A DNA stretch of 64,000 nt from Bradyrhizobium macuxiense (GCF_007993935.1 NZ_VITY01000011.1:1-64000), one strand, 5' to 3'. Positions 28,526 through 38,180 are shown, counted from the stretch's first letter. The notes: generated by a model from the sequence alone, not told the origin. Made by a program: numbers and translations.

Positions 28526-30493
28526 TTAGAGGCCGCGGTCCCTGCGCACCTGGCGCGTCAGCGCGCCCTTGATCTCTCGGGCGATCTCCTCGCGGATCAG
28601 GGCTCCGAGCTGTATCTCGGCCTCGTCGCCAGTTAGGCCATCGGCTATGAGCCGTTGCTGCAGGCGGTTGGGGAGTTCCTCCTCCATCGCCCTGAGAAGC
28701 CGTTCCTGCATCGCTGAGTGGGCCTCGGGCTCGATGCGGCTCAGCACCGTCTCCCAGGGTTGCCAGCGGGTTGCCAGATAGTCGTCGAACTGCGTTGCCT
28801 CCTCATGTCGCACCCGCGTCTCGGCCGCAGCGAGGTCGTCCTCGGTGACATAGGACACGGCGAAGAAGCGCATGTCGGGGGCGAGGAGCTGCAACTCCAG
28901 CCGCCCGCGCAGTTTGACCTGATAGGCGAGATAGACCTCGATCTCGTCAACAAACCGAAGCGAGTCGACCTTCTCGCGGGCGATCCGGTCGAGTACGCCC
29001 AAGCGGAACAGAACACGAGCCTGCTCGAGGAGTTCGTCGAGCCGATCGTCATACGCGCCGTCCTCGACATCGGCGCTTAGGCGCGCGCTCTGCATATGGT
29101 TCCAGGCCAAAGTGATGCGATCCTCGCAGCTCGCGCTCGCCCCCAAGGCCTGTTGGAAGTAGAGCTCGCGCAATCGTGGCCTTGTTGCCACCTGCTGCAG
29201 ATCCTCAGCCACCGCTTGCCGAAACGCGGCGTTGCCATAGTTCACGGTGCGTCTGAGCCGGTCGAGAAAGAGGGCATATTCCTGAGCTCCTGCCTCTTCG
29301 GCGAACTCTTGCCAGGCCGTCATCATCTCCGGCTCACCGCCAACCCAATCCGCCACGACTGCGTGCAACGGCGGCGGCTGACTTGGCCCCGCCTCTCCGC
29401 CGATCGAAAAGAAGACTCGAGGACCGACGTAGCCCGGCGCATTGATTGCCGTTGCTAAGTTCGTCAGTACCCGCTCGGGCAGCGGGTTGCCGTCCAGGTC
29501 GACCCTGCACCAGGGGCGCAGCTGCGTCAGCAAAGTTTCCGGGAGGCTGGTCAGTTGGTTACTCCTCACGTCGAGCAATTCAAGCCCGGCCGGCAAGGTC
29601 TCAGGCAAGTGGGTCAGCCGGTTGTGCGCGGCTTCGAGCGTCCGAAGCCCGGCTGGAAGAGCCTCCGGGAGGCTGGTCAGCTGATTATTGCTGACCACGA
29701 GGTTTTGCAGCTCAGCCGAGAGTGTCTCAGGCAGACTGGTTAGCTGATTGTGACTGACGTGCAGCGTCCGGAGCGGGAGGGTGTCAGGCAGGCTGGTCAG
29801 CTGGTTGCGGCCGACGTTGAGCGTCTGAAGTCCGGCTGGGAGAGGCTCGGGCAGGTTGGTCAGCTGATTACGACTGGCATCCAGCCATACAAGCCCAGCC
29901 GGGAGAGTGTCGGGCAGATCAGTCAGTCGATTGTGGTGGACATAGAGCGCCCGCATAGCGGCTGGGAGGATTGCCGGCAGGCTGGTCAGCCGGTTGTTAC
30001 CGACCACAAGACGCGAGAGCTGCGCCGGCAGAGTGTCGGGCAGGCTGGTCAGATAGTTGACGCGCACATCGAGTTCCCGGAGCCCTGCGGGGAGGGCATC
30101 GGGCAGCCTGCTCAGCGCGTTGTGATTGGCAGAGAGGCTTCGGAGCGGAGCCGGGAGACAGGAGGGCGCGCCGACTATCTGATTGACGTTGCACCTGAGC
30201 CTCTGGAGCACGTCCGGAAGCGCGGCAGGCAAACTGGTCAGCCGATTGTTGCCGACATTGAGATCCTGGAGCTCCTCTGGGAGCGCGGTGGGCAAGGCCG
30301 TCAGCGACAGCCGTGACAGATTCAGCGGCCCATCCGCATCACCAGCCGCCCGCCAGGCCCTCGTTCGTCTTGCCGCCTCTTGCCGGTTCTCGGCTTCGTC
30401 CTGTCCGTCCACGCCAGCCCAGGCGTCAAGGATTTCGTCCAGTGATGGTTCGCTGGCCGGCGAGGCATCGAAGCTCGCGCGCGCCCCGGTCAA
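28526..30493 (-). CDS. nopM: NEL-domain E3 ubiquitin ligase effector (NopM-like)
   Basis: A 655-residue type III effector of the IpaH/SspH/NopM kind. Residues about 1-55 are a Ser/Asp-rich leader (PSLDEILDAWAGVDGQDEAE). About 13 leucine-rich repeats of the LPx type (LPAGLxxLxVxxNxLTSLPxT) occupy about 60-325. The NEL ligase domain occupies about 355-655 with catalytic Cys456 in ASCEDRITLAWN. Such proteins are injected into plant cells and attach ubiquitin to host proteins. The frame opens with TTG at 30493; no ATG or GTG lies upstream before a stop, and a 32-codon ORF ending there may hold the real N-terminus. I found no tts box close by. Confidence 0.88.
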   Translation of the reverse strand: MTGARASFDASPASEPSLDEILDAWAGVDGQDEAENRQEAARRTRAWRAAGDADGPLNLSRLSLTALPTALPEELQDLNVGNNRLTSLPAALPDVLQRLRCNVNQIVGAPSCLPAPLRSLSANHNALSRLPDALPAGLRELDVRVNYLTSLPDTLPAQLSRLVVGNNRLTSLPAILPAAMRALYVHHNRLTDLPDTLPAGLVWLDASRNQLTNLPEPLPAGLQTLNVGRNQLTSLPDTLPLRTLHVSHNQLTSLPETLSAELQNLVVSNNQLTSLPEALPAGLRTLEAAHNRLTHLPETLPAGLELLDVRSNQLTSLPETLLTQLRPWCRVDLDGNPLPERVLTNLATAINAPGYVGPRVFFSIGGEAGPSQPPPLHAVVADWVGGEPEMMTAWQEFAEEAGAQEYALFLDRLRRTVNYGNAAFRQAVAEDLQQVATRPRLRELYFQQALGASASCEDRITLAWNHMQSARLSADVEDGAYDDRLDELLEQARVLFRLGVLDRIAREKVDSLRFVDEIEVYLAYQVKLRGRLELQLLAPDMRFFAVSYVTEDDLAAAETRVRHEEATQFDDYLATRWQPWETVLSRIEPEAHSAMQERLLRAMEEELPNRLQQRLIADGLTGDEAEIQLGALIREEIAREIKGALTRQVRRDRGL

Positions 30494-30588
30494 GGCTTCG
30501 ATCCTGTGCCGGTTGAGAGCTTGCCGGCGTCTCGTTCGGAAGCGTCGGACCTAATGCCAGCGAACCGCTGAGCTCGTGCTGTGTTCAT
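30490..30588 (-). other. 32-codon leader ORF before the NEL effector
   Basis: ATG at 30588 opens MNTARAQRFAGIRSDASERD and so on, rich in Ser, Arg and Ala like type III secretion signals. It stops with TGA at 30490-30492, overlapping the TTG of the NEL frame. A one-base change near the junction would fuse it to the effector. It is either the original N-terminus cut off by a frameshift or a chance ORF. Confidence 0.4.
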
Positions 30589-31364
30589 CAACCATCTCTC
30601 TGCGAGAGCCAAACTCACAAGAAGTGCGCCGGAACGACGTTCGTCGAACCCTTGTCATGCGCGTTGATCAATGATGAAGCATTCGAAATCAAGGCTCCGG
30701 TTGGAATCTAACATGCTGCCTGATCGCCCTCAGAACAGCTACAGCCAGACGCGGCATGTCCACACCAGGTTCGGGTCCTCAAATTGACAAGTTCCCAGAT
30801 CGGTCCCGGCTGTTTGGTTGCATACGTCCTGGGAAGGCTCTCGCTCGCTCCCACACAAAGCTGTGGTCGCAAAACGACCCAAACTGTCCGGTTGCCGACG
30901 TCGAAGTTTCGAAGGGGGGCATCACACGGGATCATCAGAGTGGCCTCATTGAGTTGCTCATTTGGCACGCCCCCTGCAGGGCTAATCGCAAATGCTCTCC
31001 ACGATGACTGAGGAGAAAGCATCCCATGACAGGCTCGCCGAACATTGGCCCCGGCCCCGGAAATAGCGCTTCCCGAGGTGACCGAACACCTTGGGTTCGC
31101 CGCATCTCGCCGTTTTCGCTTCACATCTTGATTCGTGGTTCTGACAGACTGAACGGCAAACGGACACGTATAAGCGATGGTTCGCCGGAAAGATTGAACG
31201 CCGGTGGAATGCCTCACCTACCACTTGGGCTCATGCATCTGGCGTGCCGACCCGTCAGCCAACGCCGCTCAATGCTTCGTCCCCCAGATAGAAAGCGAAA
31301 GAGCATGCTGATCAACCAGGGTGAACTCGCCAACCTCACTGAAAGATTCGTGTGAGGCCATGCA
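30589..31364. other. Gap without a supported gene
   Basis: Nothing intact. TTGGCACGCCCCCTGCAG at about 30961-30978 resembles a sigma-54 -24/-12 element with one mismatch in TTGC, but no NifA site was found near it. A 16-codon frame (MLINQGELANLTERFV) ends at 31356 just before the next gene. Confidence 0.35.
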
Positions 31365-32051
31365 GTGATTTCGCACATTCTATCGAAGTTCGAAGATGAG
31401 GCCGGGAGTCGTACTGGTTTTCCCTGCTTCTTCGGGCAGAACGCGGTCAGGCGAGGTAATTTACGCTTCCTTCTCGTCCCATATGTTCGCGAAAATTCAC
31501 GATATGAGCTGGACCGTTTTGCTTGTGGCTTACGCAGCTACGTTGAGCAGATCGATATCGACGCGCTCGATATCAGTCGCCATCGTCCACTACTTGTGCT
31601 CTTTGAGCCGGTCGCAACACTTACGACCAGGGACCACTTCAAGCAGATTTTCATCGAAGCGATGCAGTATCTGATTGATCAAGATCAGCGACCCTGGCCT
31701 GCGCACGTGTCCAAGGACCCTGCGCATCACACGTGGACGATGTGCTTCCACGGCTGCGAGCTCTTCGTGAATGTAAGCCATCCAGCGCACGTTCTTCGCA
31801 GAAGCAGAAACATGGGAGATGGGCTAGCCTTCGTCATCAATCCTCGCAAGATCTTTGATATCGCCGCTCCCGCCGATCGGCGCGGCAGAGCCGTCACGGC
31901 GAAGATCAGACGCAACATTGATTTCTACGATGACGTCACACATAGCCCGTTGCTCGGGTCATACCTTCTTGGTGAAGCCCAGTGGCCGCAATACATGATC
32001 GCCGACAACAACGAGGATGTCCCCTTACAATGTCCTCTGCGCTTCAACTGA
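31365..32051 (+). CDS. YqcI/YcgG-family (GntA-like) protein
   Basis: A 228-residue member of the YqcI/YcgG family. The family blocks are all present: FPCFFGQNAVRRGNLRFLLV, RPLLVLFEP, QRPWPAHVSKDPAHHTWTMC followed by FHGCELFVNVSHPAHVLRRS, and FVINPRKIFD. The one characterised group in this family, GntA of guanitoxin synthesis, is a heme-dependent N-hydroxylase, so oxidation of a nitrogen is a reasonable guess. The start is uncertain; GTG 31365 is used because the ATG five bases before it hits a stop. It is followed on the same strand by a permease and a KamA-like enzyme. Confidence 0.72.
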   Translation: MISHILSKFEDEAGSRTGFPCFFGQNAVRRGNLRFLLVPYVRENSRYELDRFACGLRSYVEQIDIDALDISRHRPLLVLFEPVATLTTRDHFKQIFIEAMQYLIDQDQRPWPAHVSKDPAHHTWTMCFHGCELFVNVSHPAHVLRRSRNMGDGLAFVINPRKIFDIAAPADRRGRAVTAKIRRNIDFYDDVTHSPLLGSYLLGEAQWPQYMIADNNEDVPLQCPLRFN

Positions 32052-32238
32052 AGCACGGCGCGGTTTGATTTTTTCTCTGTCAAGATCCTGAGTGCCGCCC
32101 ATTGGTCTCAGGCGTTAGGCGAGCAATGCCTCCGCTTTCCTGCCAGGCAATGACATAGGCAGGAGCAGGAGGTTGCAAAGTTGAGGTTCGTGGCGATCGC
32201 GATCTACGGCGAACGCCTCTCTCGTTCCGAGGATCGAC

Positions 32239-33492
32239 GTGAAAGAGGAACTCCAGAGCGAACTCAAGGGGCACCTGGGACTTATCTCAGGTCTTTTGCT
32301 CATCGTGACGGTGATCCTTGGATCCGGCATTCTTGTGATCCCGGGGCTTGTATTCGAAAAGCTCGGCAAGGATGGCATCTACGCTTGGTTGGCCTGTTCG
32401 CTCCTCTCTGCGCCGATCCTGGTAACAATGGTTATTCTTGGTAGTGCATATCCGAGCACTGGTGGGGTGGCATACTATGCCAAACTCGCATTCGGTCAGT
32501 ACCTGGAGCTGCTGGTAGCGCTGCTTTTTCTTGGAGCGACACTATTGGGTTTGCCATCCATCGCGATTGTGGGGGCGACTTACCTCCAAAAACTGACCGG
32601 CCCCAGCGTGGATGTTCATCTCCTTGCCCCGCTGCTTATTTTGCTTGCTGCCTGCTTTGCTCTGTCCAGTAGTGTGACACTCGCGAGCTGCGCAAGGCTC
32701 GTGGGTGGCTGGTCATTATCTCTCTTGGTGGGCGTGCTCGTTGTCTTGCTCATGCTAGCGGTGCGGGCCAATGGTGTCCGATTCAACGGCCCGGCAGATC
32801 TTTCGTCGATCGCAGGGCAGATTCCACTGATCTTCTTCTCTTTCGCCGGCTGGGAGATTGCGTCCCACTTGTCCGCGGACTTTCGCAATCCTAAGACGAC
32901 GTTTGGCCCGGCAATGCTTCTTGCGTTCATTCTGGTCTGCGGCCTATACATCACCAGCGCAGCGCTCGTGCATGTCTCCGATATCAAATCAAACTTTGAT
33001 ACGCCGGTGTTCCAGGCTGCAGTGCAAAGCGCACCGACTGCGCCGGGCTGGCTGGTTCCACTGCTTGGTACAGCGCTGATCGCGGCCAATCTCTTCGGAT
33101 CAGTTGTGGCCGTCTCGCGGCTGGTTCTTTACCTTTCCGGCCAACGCGTTCTTCCCGCCTGCCTCGGTTACTTGCGCAATGGCGCTCCCCGCAACAGTGT
33201 ATATTTTGTGGCTGCGTGTCTGATCGCAGTCGTGATCGCCGATCAGATTCGGTTGCTAAATATCGAAATGATGTTCTGCCTGGCCGGAATGAACTTTCTT
33301 GCCATTTACGTCATTTCGGCAATGGCGCTGGCCAGACTACGGCGAGGACCAGTTTCGTGGCTCCTCGCTGGCTTGGTTGTGATTCCCTCCGCGCCGATCA
33401 TGCTTAGCACCAAGTCGTCGCTCCTCTATATCGCGTCGACAGCCTTCGTTGCGTACTTTTCGAACCGCAAAAATCGAACGAGATTGTTATGA
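32239..33492 (+). CDS. APC-family amino acid permease
   Basis: A 417-residue inner-membrane transporter with about 12 hydrophobic segments. The first (GLISGLLLIVTVILGSGILV) carries the GSGI substrate-binding motif of the amino acid/polyamine/organocation superfamily. It resembles YjeH-type amino acid exporters in size and in the short loops. It overlaps the KamA-like gene by four bases (ATGA), so the two are translationally coupled and the transporter probably moves the substrate or product of that enzyme. Confidence 0.82.
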   Translation: MKEELQSELKGHLGLISGLLLIVTVILGSGILVIPGLVFEKLGKDGIYAWLACSLLSAPILVTMVILGSAYPSTGGVAYYAKLAFGQYLELLVALLFLGATLLGLPSIAIVGATYLQKLTGPSVDVHLLAPLLILLAACFALSSSVTLASCARLVGGWSLSLLVGVLVVLLMLAVRANGVRFNGPADLSSIAGQIPLIFFSFAGWEIASHLSADFRNPKTTFGPAMLLAFILVCGLYITSAALVHVSDIKSNFDTPVFQAAVQSAPTAPGWLVPLLGTALIAANLFGSVVAVSRLVLYLSGQRVLPACLGYLRNGAPRNSVYFVAACLIAVVIADQIRLLNIEMMFCLAGMNFLAIYVISAMALARLRRGPVSWLLAGLVVIPSAPIMLSTKSSLLYIASTAFVAYFSNRKNRTRLL

Positions 33493-34592
33493 ATCAACGC
33501 CATATCAATGAGGAGTTCAAGGCTGTCTCGATGAGAGAGGGTCTGCTGCCTGTGAAAGTCACGCCGTTCTATGAGAAGAAGATCAAGGAAGAGGTTGAGG
33601 CGCTGGGCAATCATCTGGGGCCACTTCACCGAGTGTCCTTTCCAACGCGGGACAGAATTTCATTGAGGGCTCCTAACGAGGTGAAGGATTTCGTCAACGA
33701 CAGATCAAATGCTTGTGGGCACGCCAACAAAACCTCGATAGTGCGAAAATACGCAGACCGCGCACTCTTCCTGACCACCTCGAAGTGCTTTGGAAACTGT
33801 CAGTATTGTTTCCGCATGGACGTGCTGAGCGAGAACACGTTCATCGACGAGCCAAATGATCAAGATGCGGATCTCAGCCTGTTGATTGAATACCTTCGCC
33901 GCCAACCGGAAGTCACTGAGGTGATCCTGTCAGGGGGAGATCCCTTGATGCTGCCAGCATCGCGGCTGGAGACAATCATCGAAGGAATTCGATTGGTTCC
34001 ATCGGTGAAGTCAATCCGAATTCATACAAGAGCGATCGTGTATGAACCCAAGGCGTTCACTGCGGAGAAGATTGATATTCTGGCGAGACACGGCCTTCGC
34101 ACCACCTTCCACATCGTGCACCCGTACGAAATCTGCGAAGAGGTCTCCGAAAAGATCGCAGATCTTCGAGCGCACAAGATTAGGCTCTACAATCAATTTC
34201 CATTGCTACGAAATACCAATGATCATCAACTAGTACTTCATCGTCTACTGGAAAGGCTTGACGGAATGGGTGTGCGCAATCTGTCAATCTTCATTCCGGA
34301 TCCGATCAACTTCTCCGCGGCTTTCCGCGTGCGTTTGGGTCGCATCTGGCACATTGCAGATCAACTCAACCTGTTCTCGCCATCATGGATCAACTCGACC
34401 CGGTTTGTGCTCGACACCAGTCGCGGAAAGGTGAGGCGGGAACATCATACCGAAACGAACAGCGAGACCGATCTCGCCGTCTTCGTGCGCGACGGACATT
34501 CAATTCCCTTCCCGGATTTCCCTGAGCATCTCGATGTCCCGGGAGAGCTCGAAGTCATGCTGTGGAAGGAAAATGGGAAAGTGAAAGTGTGA
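33489..34592 (+). CDS. KamA-type radical SAM enzyme (lysine 2,3-aminomutase-like)
   Basis: A 367-residue radical SAM protein of the lysine aminomutase group. The cluster motif is Cys100, Cys104 and Cys107 (SKCFGNCQYCFR). EVILSGGDPLMLPASRLETI is the GGDP SAM-binding motif, and RIHTRAIVYEP and QFPLLRNTND match the family barrel. In KamA the PLP lysine lies in a GGGK(T/V)P motif; here the corresponding place reads DTSRGKVRRE, so the Lys is kept but the glycines are not. It may use another amino acid or have shifted chemistry. Some relatives (EpmB) modify lysine for translation factors, but EpmA is not here. Confidence 0.78.
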   Translation: MNQRHINEEFKAVSMREGLLPVKVTPFYEKKIKEEVEALGNHLGPLHRVSFPTRDRISLRAPNEVKDFVNDRSNACGHANKTSIVRKYADRALFLTTSKCFGNCQYCFRMDVLSENTFIDEPNDQDADLSLLIEYLRRQPEVTEVILSGGDPLMLPASRLETIIEGIRLVPSVKSIRIHTRAIVYEPKAFTAEKIDILARHGLRTTFHIVHPYEICEEVSEKIADLRAHKIRLYNQFPLLRNTNDHQLVLHRLLERLDGMGVRNLSIFIPDPINFSAAFRVRLGRIWHIADQLNLFSPSWINSTRFVLDTSRGKVRREHHTETNSETDLAVFVRDGHSIPFPDFPEHLDVPGELEVMLWKENGKVKV

Positions 34593-34925
34593 ATTGCATC
34601 TGCTGCACACGTTCAATTGCAGCGTCGGGGAACGTTGAGGGCGCAGCTCTGGTGGGGTGCAGGTTCAGTCGCCCCTTATAATTGGTGCGCACGGAGCTAG
34701 CACCGCTGTTTGTCAACACGCCGCGCAAGTCGACTGAAAGCCCTGCTCGCTATCGCAAGCCGTTCGTTGCAGAGCCCTCTTGCAAGACAGTGGCCGTCGC
34801 GCCAATGCATTGGGATTGCGGACGCGCAGACGACCTCAGCGGTGCGAATGCGCTGAGACCAGATGGATGCCAGGGTGATGGAGGGCCGGACGCGGCAATT
34901 CAGCTCGGCCTATCCTGATCGTACC
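34593..34925. other. Gap without a supported gene
   Basis: No gene or terminator hairpin I can support between the KamA-like gene and the cold-shock gene. Confidence 0.35.
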
Positions 34926-35132
34926 CTATCCAATTCGTAAATCTTCGGCGGAGACCTTACCCAAACGGCCGCTCTTTGGTTCATAGCTAATGCGAGCGCC
35001 CTCCGCGAGGTCGTCATGACCGGCTTTCTCAACGGCACTAATGTGCACGAAGACGTCCGGTCCCCCATCATCGGGTTTGATAAAGCCATATCCCTTGGTT
35101 GGATTGAACCACTTCACGGTACCCATCGCCAC
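34926..35132 (-). CDS. cspA: Cold-shock-domain protein (CspA family)
   Basis: 68 residues, one cold-shock domain: GTVKWFNPTKGYGFIKPDDG carries RNP1 (KGYGFI), and DVFVHISAVEKAG carries RNP2 (VFVHI). It binds single-stranded RNA or DNA in the cytoplasm and acts as an RNA chaperone. The length matches the family exactly. It is a single gene; a long upstream stretch could hold a regulated leader. Confidence 0.93.
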   Translation of the reverse strand: MAMGTVKWFNPTKGYGFIKPDDGGPDVFVHISAVEKAGHDDLAEGARISYEPKSGRLGKVSAEDLRIG

Positions 35133-35880
35133 TGCAGTATCTCCAGTTTGAAGCCAGTCTATCTAGCCGAGGCGTGAGGCCAATATCAAGACGAGCGCTG
35201 GGAAGCTTTTTGTTTTAGTCGTCCCGGACCTGATCCGCGCAGGACATCGAGAGCATCGAGCATAGCGGCTCGGTGCACTTTGCTTCAGTTTACAGCGTCG
35301 AGACATCGATCATCGGCCACTCTCGGATCGCGACTATCTCGACACGCTACGTTTCGTCGAACCTGCACTCATCGCGACGTGGACAGCTGCGACTGAGTGC
35401 CGAAAGTTCGTCGCGCATCCAGCATGCGCCGATCTTGCCTTGGTGAGGTACGTCGCTGCGTTATCATTGTAGTGTACGTTTCGTACTCTGGATGGTTTCT
35501 TGCAAGAAGCTGATCTTTGATGGTCCAGATATTCCCGATCAGCTCATTGGCTTGTGCCGAGTCGGTGGCGTGGTGGTTGACGACGCTGGTCAAAATGCAG
35601 CGCGATGAGTGTGAGCTTATGTTATCCAACGCGTCGGCCACATGCCCACAGTAAACGAAGCAAAAGAGGTTCAAGCCGCGATTCCAGGTTGACCTCGGCC
35701 AATGCCAGAGAGCCCACCGGCCAAAACGCCTCGCACTCGGGCGAGATCAGATTGCAACGGTGGGCGACTTCGTCCGAATCAGCACACTCAGGCAGTCATC
35801 GCCAGTGCGCAGGAGCTTTCGGTCACAGTTTTGATGAAGCTGGGTTCGATCGCCATTGTGATCTGGAATTCCTTACACTC
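35133..35880. other. Gap between cspA and the effector promoter
   Basis: Frame 35369-35674 (-) has some protein character (CILTSVVNHHATDSAQANEL) but no known family. The last 130 bases, to 35880, are homologous to sequence at 25107-25235 upstream of the truncated effector. Confidence 0.4.
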
Positions 35881-35911
35881 GTCAGCTTTTTGACAGCTGA
35901 CTCCTATAGAA
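35881..35911 (+). promoter_or_regulatory. tts box
   Basis: GTCAGCTTTTTGACAGCTGA followed by CTCCTATAG fits the TtsI-binding consensus and lies 134 bases before the effector start on the same strand. Confidence 0.8.
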
Positions 35912-36014
35912 GCCGAGTCTCGCTCTCGCCTCGAGCCGCTGCCGCCTGCGTCCCGCACATGTGGAGCATAGGTCTGCGAGCGCACGGGACCTGGACCAAA
36001 GAAAGGAGTGCATG

Positions 36015-38180
36015 ATGGATCCACTCGACCCATTCAATGCAGGGGCATGGGTGCGGCAATACGCTGCCATGCAGCAAGGGCAGGAGGCGGGACAGCAGCC
36101 GCATGGCCGGCAAAGCAGCTTTGAGCAGCAGATCGAGAGGCTGCAACTCAATTCACCCGATGCGGGTTCCGCAAGCTCGAATTCGCCTGAGCAGAGTCCT
36201 GAGGTGCGGACTGGACAGATCCGCCACGCCGAACTCAGCGGTTCGATGCGGTTGCCGTCATATTCGCGGCTGGGGGACAATTCGTTCAGCACCGCGCGCC
36301 ACAGTGTAGATATCCCCCATGAGCGCGGCGGGGGTACGACTCAGCTGTCGCCGCAGTCCAATTTGCAGGAAGATCGTTTCAGCAGCGCGCGCTACACCCT
36401 ACCAGAGCGGTCAGCGATCGAACCCACGAACAGCAAACGACGTGGATTGTGGTCGCGCATCAAGTCAGGAGTTGGAAAAGCGCTCGGGGGGAACGGAAGC
36501 GGAAAGTCGTCCGGCTCCGAGGCGCGTCATGAGTTCACTTCGATCACGTTTCGCGCGGACCCTGCTAAGCAGCCGGCGCGAACGCAAGGGGTCCGTGAGG
36601 AGGACGAGGCGATCATTCAGGAGTTCGCGGCGAACGCCACCGGCAACTTGAGCGATGGCACCCTGAGAAATGCAGTGGGCAATCTGCGCGCTTTAAGCGC
36701 TCTGTTGCGCGAGAATCGGAGGCCATCAATTGCAGCTCGAATTGACAACCCGGCGTTGTCACCTGGGTTGGATGTCGATGCAGAAACCGATGCGCCGATA
36801 AAAAAACTCGGCACTCGCATGAAGGCGGCGTTGAACAAGCTCCGGGAGGCGCGCGCCGGAAGGGCGCTGTCAGCCGATATCCGCCGCCTGAATCCTTATC
36901 CCGCAGACGCTACTCTCATCGACATGTGGGCTGCGGCAGAAAAGGCGACACACAGGATCGATTCGAGGACTGTCGACAGGCAGGCTCGGCGCCTTTCCAG
37001 GCTGAGCGATTGGCTGCAAACCCAAAACAGAGGGGCCATGGCTGGTCGTCTCTCCACCAATGGGTTTGCCCGTGACGTTGAGGCGTACAAGCGTGAAACC
37101 CAGGAGACCAAACTTGACCCTGATTTGCGGAGCCTTGGCCAATACCAACAAGTCCTCGATGCGAACCGAGGGTTAGGGTTGCCTCCTCCCGAAGCGCATT
37201 CAGGTGGTCGGACAGGCGTGCAAGAGTACGGGGTGCCGCACGCGCTACCCGCGACACCTGCCACCCCGAGTGAGGGAGCCTGGGATTTGTTGAGGGAGAC
37301 GATCTATGGGCCCTCTCGATCATCGAGCGTACCCTACGACGGGACGCAGCCGACATTGTTGAGGGAGCCGAGCCGACAACCCGGACCCTCATCATCCGCG
37401 CCGTACCGTGGTCCGCAGTTCAGCTCGTTTTACGACCTTCCAGCCATGCCGGCCACCCCGAGCGAGGAAGCTTGGGATTTGTTGAGGGGAACGGTGGGAG
37501 CCCCCGCTTCATCATCATCTGCACGGCATCCGTCGTCAGACATCTACGGCGACCTTGAGTCACTGGTTAATCTCAATCCGCCCACGCCTCATGACTTGCA
37601 CGACGATGGTCAATCGATTTTGGCGTCTGGCATTGCCGGACCACCGTCGTTCGTTGGTCCACCCGGGTCTTCTGAAGAGCTACAGGATATCGGGACTATC
37701 GTTGGGGAGGGCTGGGTGCACGGCTCCCGACCAGCCTCAGACGTCCTGATCGACGTACTGGGCAATATCAATCTGCTGCCAAACCAGTTCGGACCCAGCC
37801 AGTTTACGATCAACGGTGAGCGCTACTCGGCCACGCTCGGACCGGGGGGACGCGGGGACGTTCGTCTAATCCATCATCCTCACGCCAGGCTGAGAAATGA
37901 AGCGGCGGGGCCGTCGCAGCAACCCCATCATCCGCCGCAGACAAGTGACGCTGGGGCATCGCATGAAGGCGCGGTCGATCTTGGGTATCTCATCCGCGGA
38001 GGGTGGGAGCACCGCGAACGATTGCTTCCGCCTTACCTCGTCCGCGCATTGGAAGGCCAGCGCCTGATGCCGGACGCCGAGAACCCGACGTATTTCAACA
38101 TCCGCGGCGTGCCTTACAGGGGCGAATTGGACGAAACGGGCGGCCGCCGGCGCGTTCGCATCTTCCCAGAAGGTCGCTGA
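36015..38180 (+). CDS. Type III secreted effector with C-terminal repeats
   Basis: A 721-residue protein behind a tts box, so very probably injected into plant cells. The start ATG at 36015 has AAGGAG six bases upstream (another ATG sits one codon earlier). The N-terminal 150 residues are Ser/Gln-rich and shared with the truncated copy at 25250-25654. Residues about 190-390 are charged and helical. Two copies of the motif TPSE(G/E)AWDLLR lie at about 415-500. Two diverged repeats of about 65 residues end the protein (IVGEGWVHGSRPASDVLIDV to VRLIHHP, and LIRGGWEHRERLLPPYLVRA to VRIFPEG). The same domain ends the effector at 56942. No enzymatic motif is recognised. Confidence 0.78.
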   Translation: MDPLDPFNAGAWVRQYAAMQQGQEAGQQPHGRQSSFEQQIERLQLNSPDAGSASSNSPEQSPEVRTGQIRHAELSGSMRLPSYSRLGDNSFSTARHSVDIPHERGGGTTQLSPQSNLQEDRFSSARYTLPERSAIEPTNSKRRGLWSRIKSGVGKALGGNGSGKSSGSEARHEFTSITFRADPAKQPARTQGVREEDEAIIQEFAANATGNLSDGTLRNAVGNLRALSALLRENRRPSIAARIDNPALSPGLDVDAETDAPIKKLGTRMKAALNKLREARAGRALSADIRRLNPYPADATLIDMWAAAEKATHRIDSRTVDRQARRLSRLSDWLQTQNRGAMAGRLSTNGFARDVEAYKRETQETKLDPDLRSLGQYQQVLDANRGLGLPPPEAHSGGRTGVQEYGVPHALPATPATPSEGAWDLLRETIYGPSRSSSVPYDGTQPTLLREPSRQPGPSSSAPYRGPQFSSFYDLPAMPATPSEEAWDLLRGTVGAPASSSSARHPSSDIYGDLESLVNLNPPTPHDLHDDGQSILASGIAGPPSFVGPPGSSEELQDIGTIVGEGWVHGSRPASDVLIDVLGNINLLPNQFGPSQFTINGERYSATLGPGGRGDVRLIHHPHARLRNEAAGPSQQPHHPPQTSDAGASHEGAVDLGYLIRGGWEHRERLLPPYLVRALEGQRLMPDAENPTYFNIRGVPYRGELDETGGRRRVRIFPEGR

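Noticed and set aside
30961..30978. Sigma-54-like site TTGGCAC-n-CTGCA
   Set aside because: One mismatch in the invariant TTGC, no NifA activator site upstream, and the next gene starts nearly 400 bases away.
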